Source of the DNA: Streptococcus henryi DSM 19005
GTDB taxonomy: Bacteria > Bacillota > Bacilli > Lactobacillales > Streptococcaceae
NCBI RefSeq assembly: GCF_000376985.1
Contig: NZ_AQYA01000020.1
Coordinates: 1-34,583 of the forward strand
DNA: 34,583 bases
Reading direction: 5' to 3'
Shown here: positions 1 through 7,901 of the stretch, one piece after another
How the letters are laid out: every line of letters begins with the position of its first letter
Numbering within the stretch: the first letter of the stretch is position 1
Notes under the pieces: model-generated
Database searches by the model: none
What the model was told of the DNA's origin: nothing
The model's input: only the letters and a program-made list of their open reading frames with translations
Position numbers and translations under genes: made by a program

Positions 1-2
1 GA

Positions 3-110
3 AAACTCCTGCAGAAAGGCCAGCACGACCAGCATATTATCCCAAGTGCGACTATCCCACTAAACGGTGCAACAAGTAGTCCAATTGGACAAATGAAGAA
101 ATGGATTTAG
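3..110 (+). CDS. 3' end of an unidentified gene cut by the window edge
   Basis: An open frame runs from the left edge to a TAG at 108-110 and gives about 35 residues, ending in QMKKWI. The other two forward frames also stop within about 80 bases, so frame choice is uncertain. The run HIIPSATIPL followed by ATSS is faintly like the C-terminus of LacI/GalR regulators, which often end in a IIP-x-L-x-R-x-S pattern. That is a guess only. The promoter at 167-194 suggests it is not in the same transcription unit as yutD. Confidence 0.3.
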   Translation, partial: KLLQKGQHDQHIIPSATIPLNGATSSPIGQMKKWI

Positions 111-166
111 GACTTTTGAAAAACTTTCCGAGAATAACTTGACACAAACAATAAGCATTCTAATGC

Positions 167-194
167 TTACAAAAGATTAAAAATAGTGTATAAT
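167..194 (+). promoter_or_regulatory. Sigma-A promoter for yutD-rlmN-vanZ
   Basis: TTACAA at 167-172 and a perfect TATAAT at 189-194 are separated by 16 bases. It leaves a leader of about 120 bases before the yutD start chosen here. No gene lies between it and yutD. Confidence 0.55.
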
Positions 195-322
195 AAAAAG
201 GTTATGAAGGAAAATGTCTTATTGCCAATTAACATGTTACTTTCTACTGCTGAGTAATCTTTGAGCTGTAGATGAGTTATGAGCTGGAAAGACATACTAA
301 TCTAAATAAAGTGAGGAGACAG

Positions 323-907
323 ATGAGAAAAGAAATCTCTCCTGAAATGTATAACTACAATAAATTTCCAGGACCGCAATTTATTACATTCGAAAATCAA
401 GTCAAAAGTGATGACTATTCTTTTGTGATTTTGGAAAATATTAAAGATGCCTTTGATCCGACTGTTTTTAGCCAACGATTCTCAGAAATCCTACTTAAAT
501 ACGATTATATCGTTGGAGATTGGGGTAATGAACAACTCCGTCTTAAAGGGTTCTACAAAGATAATAAGGATGCAAAGAAATCTAATCGTATTTCTCGATT
601 AGATGACTATATCAAAGAGTATTGTAATTTTGGTTGTGCTTATTTTATTCTTGAAAATCCTGAGCCACAAGAGGTGACATTTGAGGAAGAACGTAGCTCA
701 AAACGTCGTAAATCCTCTCGAAAACGTTCAGGTAATCGCAGTCGTGAAGAAGTGAAATCAGCCAATAATAAGGTAACAAATAAACATTTCAGTACCCAAA
801 AACGTAAAGATAACCGCGTGCGTGATGAGCGCAGCAAAAAACGTCAACAACAAAAGGAAATTCAATCTGCTAAGCAGCATTTTGTAATCCGTAAGAAAGA
901 AAAATAA
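323..907 (+). CDS. yutD: YutD-like family protein (DUF1027)
   Basis: 194 residues. The core (about residues 30-110) carries the family hallmark run DYIVGDWGNEQLRLKGF and then the YCNFGCAYF block, both typical of YutD-like proteins (DUF1027). The function is unknown. From about residue 115 the protein has a very basic, low-complexity Lys/Arg/Ser tail rich in KRR and RKR steps, well beyond the roughly 100 residues of the Bacillus protein; such a tail could bind nucleic acid, but that is inference. ATG 323 is preferred over the in-frame ATG 272 because AGGAG lies 4 bases upstream of it and 272 has no good ribosome site. The gene ends 12 bases before rlmN, so the two are probably co-transcribed. 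The basic C-terminus is real coding sequence: it stays in frame up to the rlmN ribosome site. Confidence 0.85.
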   Translation: MRKEISPEMYNYNKFPGPQFITFENQVKSDDYSFVILENIKDAFDPTVFSQRFSEILLKYDYIVGDWGNEQLRLKGFYKDNKDAKKSNRISRLDDYIKEYCNFGCAYFILENPEPQEVTFEEERSSKRRKSSRKRSGNRSREEVKSANNKVTNKHFSTQKRKDNRVRDERSKKRQQQKEIQSAKQHFVIRKKEK

Positions 908-919
908 AGGAAGTCGAAA

Positions 920-2077
920 ATGACAGAATTAACAACAGAAGTTAAAAAAGAGCGTCGTCCACGTCGCCAAAAACCAGAAGATATGCCAGGTTACAAGCCA
1001 TCTATCTATAGCCTAACACGCGATGAATTGATTGAATGGGCAATCGAACATGGTCAGAAAAAATTCCGTGCCACTCAAATCTGGGATTGGCTCTATCGTA
1101 AACGTGTCCAATCTTTTGAAGAAATGACTAACATTTCCAAGGATTTTATCGCAGTCTTGAATGAGAATTTTTGTGTCAATCCACTTAAGCAACGTATTGT
1201 CCAAGAATCAAAAGATGGCACTGTTAAATACCTCTTTGAACTTCCTGATGGCATGTTGATTGAAACTGTTCTTATGCGTCAGCACTATGGTATGTCAGTT
1301 TGTGTGACTACTCAGGTAGGATGTAACATTGGCTGTACTTTCTGTGCTTCAGGTCTTATCCCTAAACAACGTGATCTTAACAGCGGAGAAATCGTTGCTC
1401 AAATCATGTTGGTTCAAAAGTATTTTGATGACCAAGGACAGGGAGACCGCGTCAGCCATATCGTGGTTATGGGTATCGGTGAGCCTTTGGACAACTATAA
1501 GAATGTTATGACCTTCCTTCGTGTTGTCAATGATGACAATGGTTTGGCAATCGGTGCACGTCATATCACGGTGTCAACATCTGGTTTGGCTCACAAAATC
1601 CGTGATTTCGCCAATGAAGGGGTCCAAGTTAACTTGGCTGTTTCCCTTCACGCGCCAAACAATGAGCTGCGCTCAAGCATCATGCGTATCAACCGTTCTT
1701 TCCCGTTGGAAAAACTCTTCGCAGCTATCGAGTACTACATTGAAACAACCAACCGTCGTGTGACTTTCGAGTATATCATGCTCAACGGTGTTAATGATAA
1801 TCCTGAAAATGCTCAAGAATTGGCTGATTTGACTAAGAAAATCCGTAAATTGTCTTATATCAACCTTATTCCTTACAACCCAGTTTCAGAGCATGACCAA
1901 TACAGCCGTTCAACAAAAGAACGCGTTGCAGCTTTCTATGACGTTCTTAAGAAAAATGGTGTTAACTGTGTAGTTCGTCAAGAACACGGTACAGACATCG
2001 ATGCTGCTTGTGGTCAATTGCGTTCAAATACCATGAAACGTGACCGTGAAAGAGCAGTGGTAGAGGCCGCTAAATAA
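920..2077 (+). CDS. rlmN: 23S rRNA (adenine2503-C2)-methyltransferase RlmN
   Basis: 385 residues, normal length for RlmN. This radical-SAM enzyme makes 2-methyladenosine at A2503 of 23S rRNA and at A37 of some tRNAs, using a [4Fe-4S] cluster, two SAM molecules and a methylated cysteine. The cluster motif is C135-x3-C139-x2-C142 (CNIGCTFC). The substrate-linking C-terminal cysteine is in the [10 protein letters not shown] run, C364. The GEPLDNY and VSLHAPN runs are standard RlmN blocks. The start has AAAGGAAG upstream. It shares one base with the next gene (TAATG junction), which suggests translational coupling. The related resistance enzyme Cfr is less likely: it is shorter and the N-terminal extension and context here fit housekeeping RlmN. 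Confidence 0.97.
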   Translation: MTELTTEVKKERRPRRQKPEDMPGYKPSIYSLTRDELIEWAIEHGQKKFRATQIWDWLYRKRVQSFEEMTNISKDFIAVLNENFCVNPLKQRIVQESKDGTVKYLFELPDGMLIETVLMRQHYGMSVCVTTQVGCNIGCTFCASGLIPKQRDLNSGEIVAQIMLVQKYFDDQGQGDRVSHIVVMGIGEPLDNYKNVMTFLRVVNDDNGLAIGARHITVSTSGLAHKIRDFANEGVQVNLAVSLHAPNNELRSSIMRINRSFPLEKLFAAIEYYIETTNRRVTFEYIMLNGVNDNPENAQELADLTKKIRKLSYINLIPYNPVSEHDQYSRSTKERVAAFYDVLKKNGVNCVVRQEHGTDIDAACGQLRSNTMKRDRERAVVEAAK

Positions 2078-2583
2078 TGTCGCACTTTCTTGATGACAAG
2101 GCAGAGCTCACTAGCTTAGGCCGTAAAGTCACCTGGACTTTGGCTGGTCTTTATGCTTTAGCCATCTGCTATATGTGCTTTGGTCCTCAACACACAGTCG
2201 ACGGTATCGAAACTCCAAATATTATCTATTGGGGACGCTTGCGGTTACTTCTAGTACCCTTTAACACCCTCCTTAGTTTTGGTCAATTGGAAGGTGGCCT
2301 TGAGATTTTTTGGGTCATTGGCCAAAATCTCCTCAATATCTTGCTCCTCTTTCCTCTGCTTTTGGGAATGCTGGCGCTCTATCCAGACTTACGTTCTTGG
2401 AAGAAGATTATTTGGACAGCTTTCAGACTTAGTCTCTTTATTGAATGCACCCAGCTTATCCTAGACTTCCTTTTCGATGCCAATCGCGTCTTTGAAGTGG
2501 ACGACCTCTGGACTAATAGCCTAGGCGGAGCCTTAGCCTTTATCACATATAGGTTTTTACAGGAAAAATTTAAAAAGAAATAA
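2077..2583 (+). CDS. VanZ-like family membrane protein
   Basis: 168 residues with about four hydrophobic segments (near residues 18-38, 50-70, 85-105 and 140-160). The run FNTLLSFGQ, a LLLFPLL helix, and the acidic-rich SLFIECTQLILD and DVDDLWTNSLGGALAF-like blocks are the VanZ family pattern. VanZ of enterococci gives low-level teicoplanin resistance; the stand-alone homologues of streptococci have no firm role. Nothing else of a van operon is present, so this should not be read as glycopeptide resistance. Its ATG overlaps the rlmN stop by one base. A terminator begins at its stop codon, closing the unit. Confidence 0.85.
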   Translation: MSHFLDDKAELTSLGRKVTWTLAGLYALAICYMCFGPQHTVDGIETPNIIYWGRLRLLLVPFNTLLSFGQLEGGLEIFWVIGQNLLNILLLFPLLLGMLALYPDLRSWKKIIWTAFRLSLFIECTQLILDFLFDANRVFEVDDLWTNSLGGALAFITYRFLQEKFKKK

Positions 2584-2615
2584 AGATGGAAGTCTATTAA
2601 TGGATTTCCATCTTT
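2582..2615 (+). terminator. Terminator after the vanZ-like gene
   Basis: AAAGATGGAAGTC pairs with GATTTCCATCTTT (13 pairs, one G-T) around an 8-base loop. The first stem bases are part of the stop codon. The T-run is short, so termination may be leaky. Confidence 0.55.
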
Positions 2616-2710
2616 CATTTGATACGACAGCTAATAGATAGTTGTATTGATCTTCTTTTTTGATTGGGCCTAAGCCTATTTGAAGATAGAAGTTTAAAAG
2701 AACAAATCAC

Positions 2711-2741
2711 TTGACTTGAAGTACACTCTAAGGTGTATAAT
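2711..2741 (+). promoter_or_regulatory. MerR-type promoter with 19-bp spacer
   Basis: TTGACT (2711-2716) and TATAAT (2736-2741) are both near consensus but 19 bases apart, the over-long spacing that MerR-family activators correct by twisting DNA. The spacer holds the imperfect dyad CTTGAAGT-AC-ACTCTAAG, close to the CTTGGAGT-type boxes of NmlR/AdhR-like MerR proteins. No MerR gene is in this window. The next gene downstream starts 250 bases later, beyond a BOX repeat. Confidence 0.5.
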
Positions 2742-2783
2742 GGATTCTGTTTGCATATTGTGCCCTCTCCCAAGTCTAGACTT

Positions 2784-2886
2784 ATACTCTTCGAAAATCA
2801 AAATGAGAGATTGTTAAGCCTTCTTGCCTACCTAGAGGTATGCCTGCGTCAGCTTGCCTCCTCTAGTTTTGATTTTCATTGAGTAT
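2784..2886. repeat. BOX-type intergenic repeat (short form)
   Basis: The 103-base element starts ATACTCTTCGAAAATC and ends TTTTGATTTTCATTGAGTAT. These ends match the boxA start and boxC end of pneumococcal BOX elements and are roughly complementary, so the RNA can fold as a long stem. The inner GCCTGCGTCAGCTTGCC run resembles boxC/boxA text. There is no clear boxB copy. It sits between the MerR-type promoter and the exporter promoter. BOX elements are frequent in the mitis group. Confidence 0.75.
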
Positions 2887-2938
2887 TAGGAGAGATGGGA
2901 TTTAAAGAAATAAAATTTTAAAAGATTAAGCAGGGATA

Positions 2939-2968
2939 TTGGCAATCACCAATAAATTGGCCTATAAT
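2939..2968 (+). promoter_or_regulatory. Exporter promoter with operator inside the spacer
   Basis: TTGGCA (2939-2944), 18-base spacer, TATAAT (2963-2968), then a leader of about 15-20 bases to the ATG at 2991. A perfect inverted repeat CCAAT-AA-ATTGG (2949-2960) fills the spacer, where a bound repressor would block RNA polymerase. Confidence 0.6.
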
Positions 2969-2990
2969 CCTAGCTCAGAAAGGAAGATTT

Positions 2991-4736
2991 ATGAAGATTT
3001 TAAAGAACCTGATGTGGTTCTTCAAATTAGAAAAGCGCCGCTATCTCATCGGAATTCTATCACTTAGTTTGGTAGCGGTTCTTAATCTCATTCCGCCTAA
3101 AATGATGGGGACGGTTATTGATGGGATTACTAGTGGACAGTTGACTAGAGCAGAGCTTTTATGGAGTTTACTCTGGTTGGTTTTGTCAGCTTTGGGAATG
3201 TACATCCTACGCTATATCTGGCGTATGTATATTTTGGGGACTTCTTACCGTTTGGGTCAGATTATTCGCTATCGACTCTTTGAGAAATTCACCAAAATGT
3301 CACCCTCCTTCTATCAAAAGTACCGTACCGGTGACCTCATGGCCCATGCTACAAATGACATCAATGCCCTAACTCGTCTTGCTGGTGGCGGTGTCATGTC
3401 GGCTGTTGATGCTTCCATCACAGCCTTGGTGACTTTGGCAACCATGTTCTTCACTATTTCATGGCAGATGACTCTGATTGCCATTATTCCTCTGCCTTTC
3501 ATGGCCTTTGCCACTAGCAGATTGGGGCGTAAGACCCACAAGGCCTTCGGGGAATCACAGGCTGCCTTTTCAGAACTCAATAACAAGGTTCAGGAATCGG
3601 TTTCTGGGATTAAGGTAACTAAGTCCTTTGGTTATCAGGATGATGAGCTCCGCTCTTTTCAAGAAACAAATGACATGACCTTTGCCAAAAACATGGTCAC
3701 TATGAAATACGATACCCTCTGGGATCCCTTGGTCTTGCTCTTTGTCGGGGCTTCCTACCTTCTAACTCTCTTGACAGGGGCCTTCATGGTTTCTGCAGGT
3801 CAGGTGACGGTCGGTAGCCTGGTCACCTTCATTACCTACTTGGATATGTTGGTTTGGCCCCTCATGGCCATCGGCTTTCTCTTCAACATGGTTCAGCGTG
3901 GGACGGTTTCTTACGAGCGTATCAATAATCTCTTGGAGCAGGAGTCTGATGTCCAAAATCCAAGCAATCCTATCAAACCAGCCCAGAATGGTCGTTTGGA
4001 ATACGATATCAATTCCTTCAGTTATGAAGAAGACGAGACCTTATCAGATATTCATTTTGCCCTTGAAAAAGGTCAGACCCTTGGTTTGGTTGGTCAAACG
4101 GGTTCTGGAAAAACAACTCTGATTAAACTGCTCCTGCGGGAATACAATGTCTCTTGTGGCATGATTAAGCTCAATGGTCATGATATTTGTGACTATAATT
4201 TGGCTGATTTGCGCAGCTTGATTGGTTATGTCCCTCAGGATCAGTTCCTCTTTGCGACATCAATCTTAGACAATGTTCGTTTCGGAAATCCCGCTCTGCC
4301 ATTGGCCCAAGTGGAAGAAGCAACTAAACTGTCTCAGGTTTATGATGACATTATGGCCATGCCGGAAGGGTTTGATACCCTGATTGGTGAAAAAGGGGTC
4401 AGTCTGTCGGGTGGTCAGAAGCAGAGGATTGCCATGAGTCGTGCCATGATTCTTAACCCTGATATTCTCATTTTGGATGATTCTCTGTCAGCCGTGGATG
4501 CCAAGACGGAGCATGCCATTATTGAAAATCTCAAGGCGACTCGCCAAGACAAATCGACTATTATTACTGCCCACCGTCTCAGTGCTGTGGTCCATGCCGA
4601 CCTGATTTTGGTCATGCAGGATGGTCGCATTATCGAGCGTGGTCGACACGACGATTTGATTGCTCAAGGTGGCTGGTACGCTGAAACTTATGAATCACAA
4701 CAATTAGAAATGGAAGGAGATGCTGATGAAGAATAA
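2991..4736 (+). CDS. ABC exporter half-transporter, degenerate ATPase site subunit
   Basis: 581 residues: an exporter-type membrane domain (six helices, about residues 15-300), then a nucleotide-binding domain. Walker A is GQTGSGKTT with K374; the signature LSGGQ (472-476) is intact; Walker B ends LDD, so D497 stands where the catalytic glutamate normally is. That change marks the degenerate-site subunit of heterodimeric exporters such as BmrC/YheI of Bacillus, LmrC of Lactococcus and PatA-type pneumococcal proteins. With its partner, whose frame starts 11 bases before this gene's stop, it probably exports amphipathic compounds; the true substrate cannot be read from sequence. ATG 2991 has AAAGGAAG upstream. 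Regulation is likely through the two promoters ahead of it. Confidence 0.92.
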   Translation: MKILKNLMWFFKLEKRRYLIGILSLSLVAVLNLIPPKMMGTVIDGITSGQLTRAELLWSLLWLVLSALGMYILRYIWRMYILGTSYRLGQIIRYRLFEKFTKMSPSFYQKYRTGDLMAHATNDINALTRLAGGGVMSAVDASITALVTLATMFFTISWQMTLIAIIPLPFMAFATSRLGRKTHKAFGESQAAFSELNNKVQESVSGIKVTKSFGYQDDELRSFQETNDMTFAKNMVTMKYDTLWDPLVLLFVGASYLLTLLTGAFMVSAGQVTVGSLVTFITYLDMLVWPLMAIGFLFNMVQRGTVSYERINNLLEQESDVQNPSNPIKPAQNGRLEYDINSFSYEEDETLSDIHFALEKGQTLGLVGQTGSGKTTLIKLLLREYNVSCGMIKLNGHDICDYNLADLRSLIGYVPQDQFLFATSILDNVRFGNPALPLAQVEEATKLSQVYDDIMAMPEGFDTLIGEKGVSLSGGQKQRIAMSRAMILNPDILILDDSLSAVDAKTEHAIIENLKATRQDKSTIITAHRLSAVVHADLILVMQDGRIIERGRHDDLIAQGGWYAETYESQQLEMEGDADEE

Positions 4737-6471
4737 TGCTAACCAATGGCGCGTCTTTAAGCGTCTCATGTCCTATCTGAAAAATTACAAGTGGTTGACT
4801 GCTCTGGCATTGACCTTACTCCTATTAACAACAGTGGTTCGCAGTGCTATTCCCTTGGTGGCTTCCTACTTTATCGATAACTTTTTGACCAATATGGACC
4901 AGACAGCTATGATGATTTTGGTAGGTTACTACCTCATGTATGTTCTCCAAACTATCATCCAGTACTTGGGAAATCTCTTCTTTGCGCGTGTGTCTTACAG
5001 CATCGTCCGTGATATTCGTCGTGATGCCTTCGCTAATATGGAAAAGCTTGGTATGTCCTACTTTGACAAAACGCCAGCGGGCTCTATCGTCTCTCGCATC
5101 ACCAATGACACCGAGAGTATCAGCGATATGTTCTCTGGTATTCTCTCTAGTTTCATCTCGGCCATCTTCATCTTTACGGTGACTCTTTTGACCATGCTCA
5201 GGCTCAATGCGGTGCTGACAGGCTGGGTAGCCCTTTTCCTACCTTTCATCTTTATTCTGGTCAATATTTACCGCAAGAAATCTGTTGCCGTTATCGCTAA
5301 AACACGTTCACTCTTGTCTGACATCAACTCCAAGTTGTCTGAGAGCATCGAAGGTATTCGTATCATTCAGGCCTTCAGTCAGGAGGAACGCCTCAAGGAT
5401 GAGTTCGAAGCCATTAACAAGGAGCATGTGGAATACGCCAATCGTTCCATGGCCTTGGATAGTCTCTTCCTCCGCCCTGCCCTTTCCCTGCTCAAACTCC
5501 TTGCCTACGCTATCCTCATGGCCTACTTTGGCTTCCGTGGTATGGAGCTTGGGATTTCGGCCGGTCTCATGTACGCCTTCATTCAGTATGTCAACCGCCT
5601 CTTTGACCCCCTCATTGAAGTGACTCAGAATTTCTCTGTCCTCCAGACTTCCATGGTCTCTGCGGGTCGCGTCTTCGACCTGATTGATGAGACGGCTTAT
5701 GAGCCTTCCCAGGAAAATAGCGGAGCTGAGATTGAGGAAGGAAATATCGAGTTCAAAAACGTCAGCTTTTCTTATGATGGTAAGAATCAAATTCTTGATA
5801 ATATTTCCTTCAAGGTCAACAAGGGTGAAACCATCGCCTTCGTTGGTCATACGGGATCAGGGAAATCATCTATCATCAATGTCTTCATGCGTTTCTATGA
5901 ATTTCAATCTGGTCAAGTCCTGCTTGATGGCGTTGACATTCGCAACTATAGTCAAGAACAATTGCGCAAAAATGTTGGTCTGGTACTGCAAGATCCTTTC
6001 CTCTATCATGGGACAGTCAAGTCAAATATCAAGATGTACCAAGACATTTCAGATGAGGACGTTCAAGCAGCAGCAGAGTTTGTCGATGCCGATCAATTTA
6101 TTCAGAAATTGCCTGACAAATATGATTCTCCTGTAGCTGAACGAGGCTCAAGTTTCTCTACTGGACAGCGTCAGCTCTTGGCTTTCGCCAGAACTGTAGC
6201 CAGTCAGCCTAAAGTCCTCATTTTGGACGAAGCGACAGCCAATATTGACTCAGAAACAGAACAAATCGTGCAGAATTCCTTGGCTAAGATGCGCCAGGGC
6301 CGCACAACCATCGCCATCGCCCACCGTCTCTCGACTATTCAAGATGCCAACTGCATCTATGTCCTTGACAAGGGCCGTATCATCGAAAGTGGCAGCCACG
6401 AGGAGCTCCTAGCTCTTGGCGGCACTTACCACAAGATGTACCAGCTTCAGGCGGGTATGATGGGAAACTAA
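4726..6471 (+). CDS. ABC exporter half-transporter, catalytic subunit
   Basis: 581 residues with the same six-helix exporter domain plus ATPase layout as its partner. Walker A K380 and the catalytic glutamate E502 (ILILDEATANID) are intact, but the signature is FSTGQ (477-481) instead of LSGGQ. In the heterodimer the good Walker motifs of this chain face the good signature of the partner, giving one active and one degenerate ATP site, as in BmrCD/LmrCD/PatAB-type exporters. ATG 4726 is chosen over ATG 4720 because AGGAG at 4715-4719 is 6 bases from it and abuts the other. The gene overlaps its partner by 11 bases. A terminator follows at 6485. Drug-efflux is plausible but not proved; lipid or peptide export is possible. 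Confidence 0.92.
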   Translation: MKNNANQWRVFKRLMSYLKNYKWLTALALTLLLLTTVVRSAIPLVASYFIDNFLTNMDQTAMMILVGYYLMYVLQTIIQYLGNLFFARVSYSIVRDIRRDAFANMEKLGMSYFDKTPAGSIVSRITNDTESISDMFSGILSSFISAIFIFTVTLLTMLRLNAVLTGWVALFLPFIFILVNIYRKKSVAVIAKTRSLLSDINSKLSESIEGIRIIQAFSQEERLKDEFEAINKEHVEYANRSMALDSLFLRPALSLLKLLAYAILMAYFGFRGMELGISAGLMYAFIQYVNRLFDPLIEVTQNFSVLQTSMVSAGRVFDLIDETAYEPSQENSGAEIEEGNIEFKNVSFSYDGKNQILDNISFKVNKGETIAFVGHTGSGKSSIINVFMRFYEFQSGQVLLDGVDIRNYSQEQLRKNVGLVLQDPFLYHGTVKSNIKMYQDISDEDVQAAAEFVDADQFIQKLPDKYDSPVAERGSSFSTGQRQLLAFARTVASQPKVLILDEATANIDSETEQIVQNSLAKMRQGRTTIAIAHRLSTIQDANCIYVLDKGRIIESGSHEELLALGGTYHKMYQLQAGMMGN

Positions 6472-6484
6472 AAGATTTATCATG

Positions 6485-6514
6485 AACCAACTTAGAAAAC
6501 TGGGTTGGTTTTTT
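6485..6514 (+). terminator. Terminator after the ABC exporter pair
   Basis: AACCAACTTAG pairs with CTGGGTTGGTT around an AAAA loop (11 pairs, two G-T), followed directly by TTTT. It starts 13 bases after the stop codon. Confidence 0.8.
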
Positions 6515-6528
6515 GATGTTCGAAATCG

Positions 6529-6556
6529 TGACATTTGTCATATCATGTCATGACAT
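6529..6556. promoter_or_regulatory. Tandem inverted-repeat operator upstream of the two-component/ABC operon
   Basis: Two adjacent dyads: TGACA-TT-TGTCA (6529-6540) and the perfect palindrome ATGTCATGACAT (6545-6556). They stand 70 bases before the first small gene. A -10-like TGTAAA lies near 6584. Such arrays are typical binding sites of dimeric LuxR-type response regulators like the one this operon encodes; autoregulation is inferred. Confidence 0.5.
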
Positions 6557-6625
6557 TGGGGACTGAAATAGTTTTTCCTTTCCTTGTAAAATGAATGTAG
6601 AAATAAAGAAAGAGGGTTATCTCAA

Positions 6626-6823
6626 ATGAAAAATAAACCATCCCTTATCATCTATGCTCTTATTGGAAGCACTTTTGCTGGCCTTAGTGTCTTTACAAAT
6701 CTCTTTGAAATAGTACGCTTTGAATCTATCTTTTCGCATATGGGACAATTCATCGGTGTCTTGATTTCAGCTTCTATTCTGATTAGCATTACTAAATCGA
6801 TTATTAAAGAATTGTGGAACTAA
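6626..6823 (+). CDS. Small two-helix membrane protein, first gene of the ABC/two-component operon
   Basis: 65 residues with two hydrophobic segments (about residues 7-24 and 38-57) separated by a polar FEIVRFESIFSHMG stretch, and a short basic/acidic tail. I do not recognise a family. It has an AAAGAGGG ribosome-site-like run 10 bases upstream, and codes on the same strand, 9 bases before another small membrane protein and then the transporter genes. The position suggests a sensor accessory or transporter-linked peptide, but this is inference. It could be a regulatory small membrane protein that modulates the kinase, whose own sensor region is a plain multi-helix membrane domain. Confidence 0.6.
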   Translation: MKNKPSLIIYALIGSTFAGLSVFTNLFEIVRFESIFSHMGQFIGVLISASILISITKSIIKELWN

Positions 6824-6832
6824 TGTAATAAT

Positions 6833-7021
6833 ATGAAATCATTGAAACTAGTACTTATTTTCATCGCTATTACAGTCTTTATTGGTGTATTGAGCCAGAC
6901 AAGTGATTACATGGCAAGCATTTCACTACACCATTTTTACGCATTAATGGGGATTCGATTGACACTATTTTATGGTCTTTTCCCGTATTTTAAAAAAAGA
7001 AAGGAGCAACACAATGTCTAA
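6833..7021 (+). CDS. Small two-helix membrane protein, second gene of the operon
   Basis: 62 residues, two hydrophobic segments (about 5-22 and 33-52) and a basic end (FKKRKEQ). No family recognised. It begins 9 bases after the previous stop, has a weak ribosome site, and its last 8 bases overlap the start of the ABC ATPase gene, so translation of the ATPase may depend on it. Like its neighbour it is too short to be a transporter permease. The overlap and the matching size and topology argue that the pair is real coding sequence and not noise. Confidence 0.55.
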   Translation: MKSLKLVLIFIAITVFIGVLSQTSDYMASISLHHFYALMGIRLTLFYGLFPYFKKRKEQHNV

Positions 7022-7901
7022 AGTTATCGAGGTCAAAGGGCTCAATAAAAACTTTAAGGATAAGAAAGCCTTGTCCGACATTTCCTTTGACATCTATCAA
7101 GGTGACTGTCTGGCCTTGATTGGTCCAAATGGATCTGGCAAAACAACACTTTTTAACTGCCTATTAGGCGATCTTCGTCCAAGTTCTGGTCAAATTTCGG
7201 TCTTAAATAAAGAGCCCAGTTCGCAACAACTCAAAGAAAAGATTGGCATTCTTTTCCAGGAAAATCGAACGGAGCAAAAAATAAAGGTTCAGGAACTTCT
7301 TGATTTTCAAAAAGCCATCTACCCAAATCCTTTGTCTAGTCAAGAAATTGACAATCTCCTCCAGTTTACAGATCAGCAGAAAAACCAATTTGCCGAAAAA
7401 TTGTCCGGTGGGCAACGCAGGCTCCTAGCCTTTGTTCAAGTTTTAGTTGGACAGCCTGATATCCTCTTCCTAGATGAGCCAACCGCTGGTATGGACACTT
7501 CTACCCGTATCCGTTTCTGGGAAATCGTGGCAGATTTGAAAAAAGCTGGCACGACCATCATCTACTCTAGCCACTATATCGAAGAAGTGGAGCATACAGC
7601 TGATCGTATTTTAGTTCTCCACCAAGGTCAACTGATACGTGATACCACCCCTTACCTCATGCGGGCTGAAGAAAAAGAAAAAATCTTCACACTTCCGGTT
7701 GCCTATCTGCCTGTCATCGAAAATCAAGACATTGAAGATTTGGTCATCAAAACAGACACCATCTCCTTTAGCACTAGACAACCACAGGTCATTTGGGACC
7801 AGCTATCTCAAGCTAAGTGCCTTATTGAGGATATTGAAATGACCAATCGGACTCTCCTAGATTCTATCTTTGAAAGTGAGGCAAATCATGAAGACCTTTA
7901 A
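7014..7901 (+). CDS. ABC transporter ATP-binding protein (YvfR-like)
   Basis: 295 residues. Walker A is GPNGSGKTT (about residues 38-46), the Q-loop is near LFQENRTEQ, the signature is LSGGQ, and Walker B is ILFLDEPTAGMD. This is a soluble ATPase of the drug/antibiotic ABC-2 class, and the C-terminal about 80 residues form the usual extension of these proteins. ATG 7014 has AAAGGAG 7 bases upstream; an in-frame ATG at 6972 lies inside the previous gene and has no such site. It overlaps the permease gene by 14 bases. With the permease, kinase and regulator it reproduces the yvfR-yvfS-yvfT-yvfU order of Bacillus subtilis and the TCS11-ABC arrangement of pneumococcus. The substrate is unknown. 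Confidence 0.92.
   Translation: MSKVIEVKGLNKNFKDKKALSDISFDIYQGDCLALIGPNGSGKTTLFNCLLGDLRPSSGQISVLNKEPSSQQLKEKIGILFQENRTEQKIKVQELLDFQKAIYPNPLSSQEIDNLLQFTDQQKNQFAEKLSGGQRRLLAFVQVLVGQPDILFLDEPTAGMDTSTRIRFWEIVADLKKAGTTIIYSSHYIEEVEHTADRILVLHQGQLIRDTTPYLMRAEEKEKIFTLPVAYLPVIENQDIEDLVIKTDTISFSTRQPQVIWDQLSQAKCLIEDIEMTNRTLLDSIFESEANHEDL

Noticed and set aside
2077..2583. Glycopeptide-resistance gene
   Set aside because: Only the VanZ family is matched; no vanA/vanH/vanX or regulator genes are near, and such stand-alone genes are common in streptococci.
5308..5850. 180-residue open frame on the minus strand inside the second ABC exporter gene
   Set aside because: It is antisense to well-conserved ABC exporter coding sequence, has no ribosome site and no family features; it is a shadow of the real frame.
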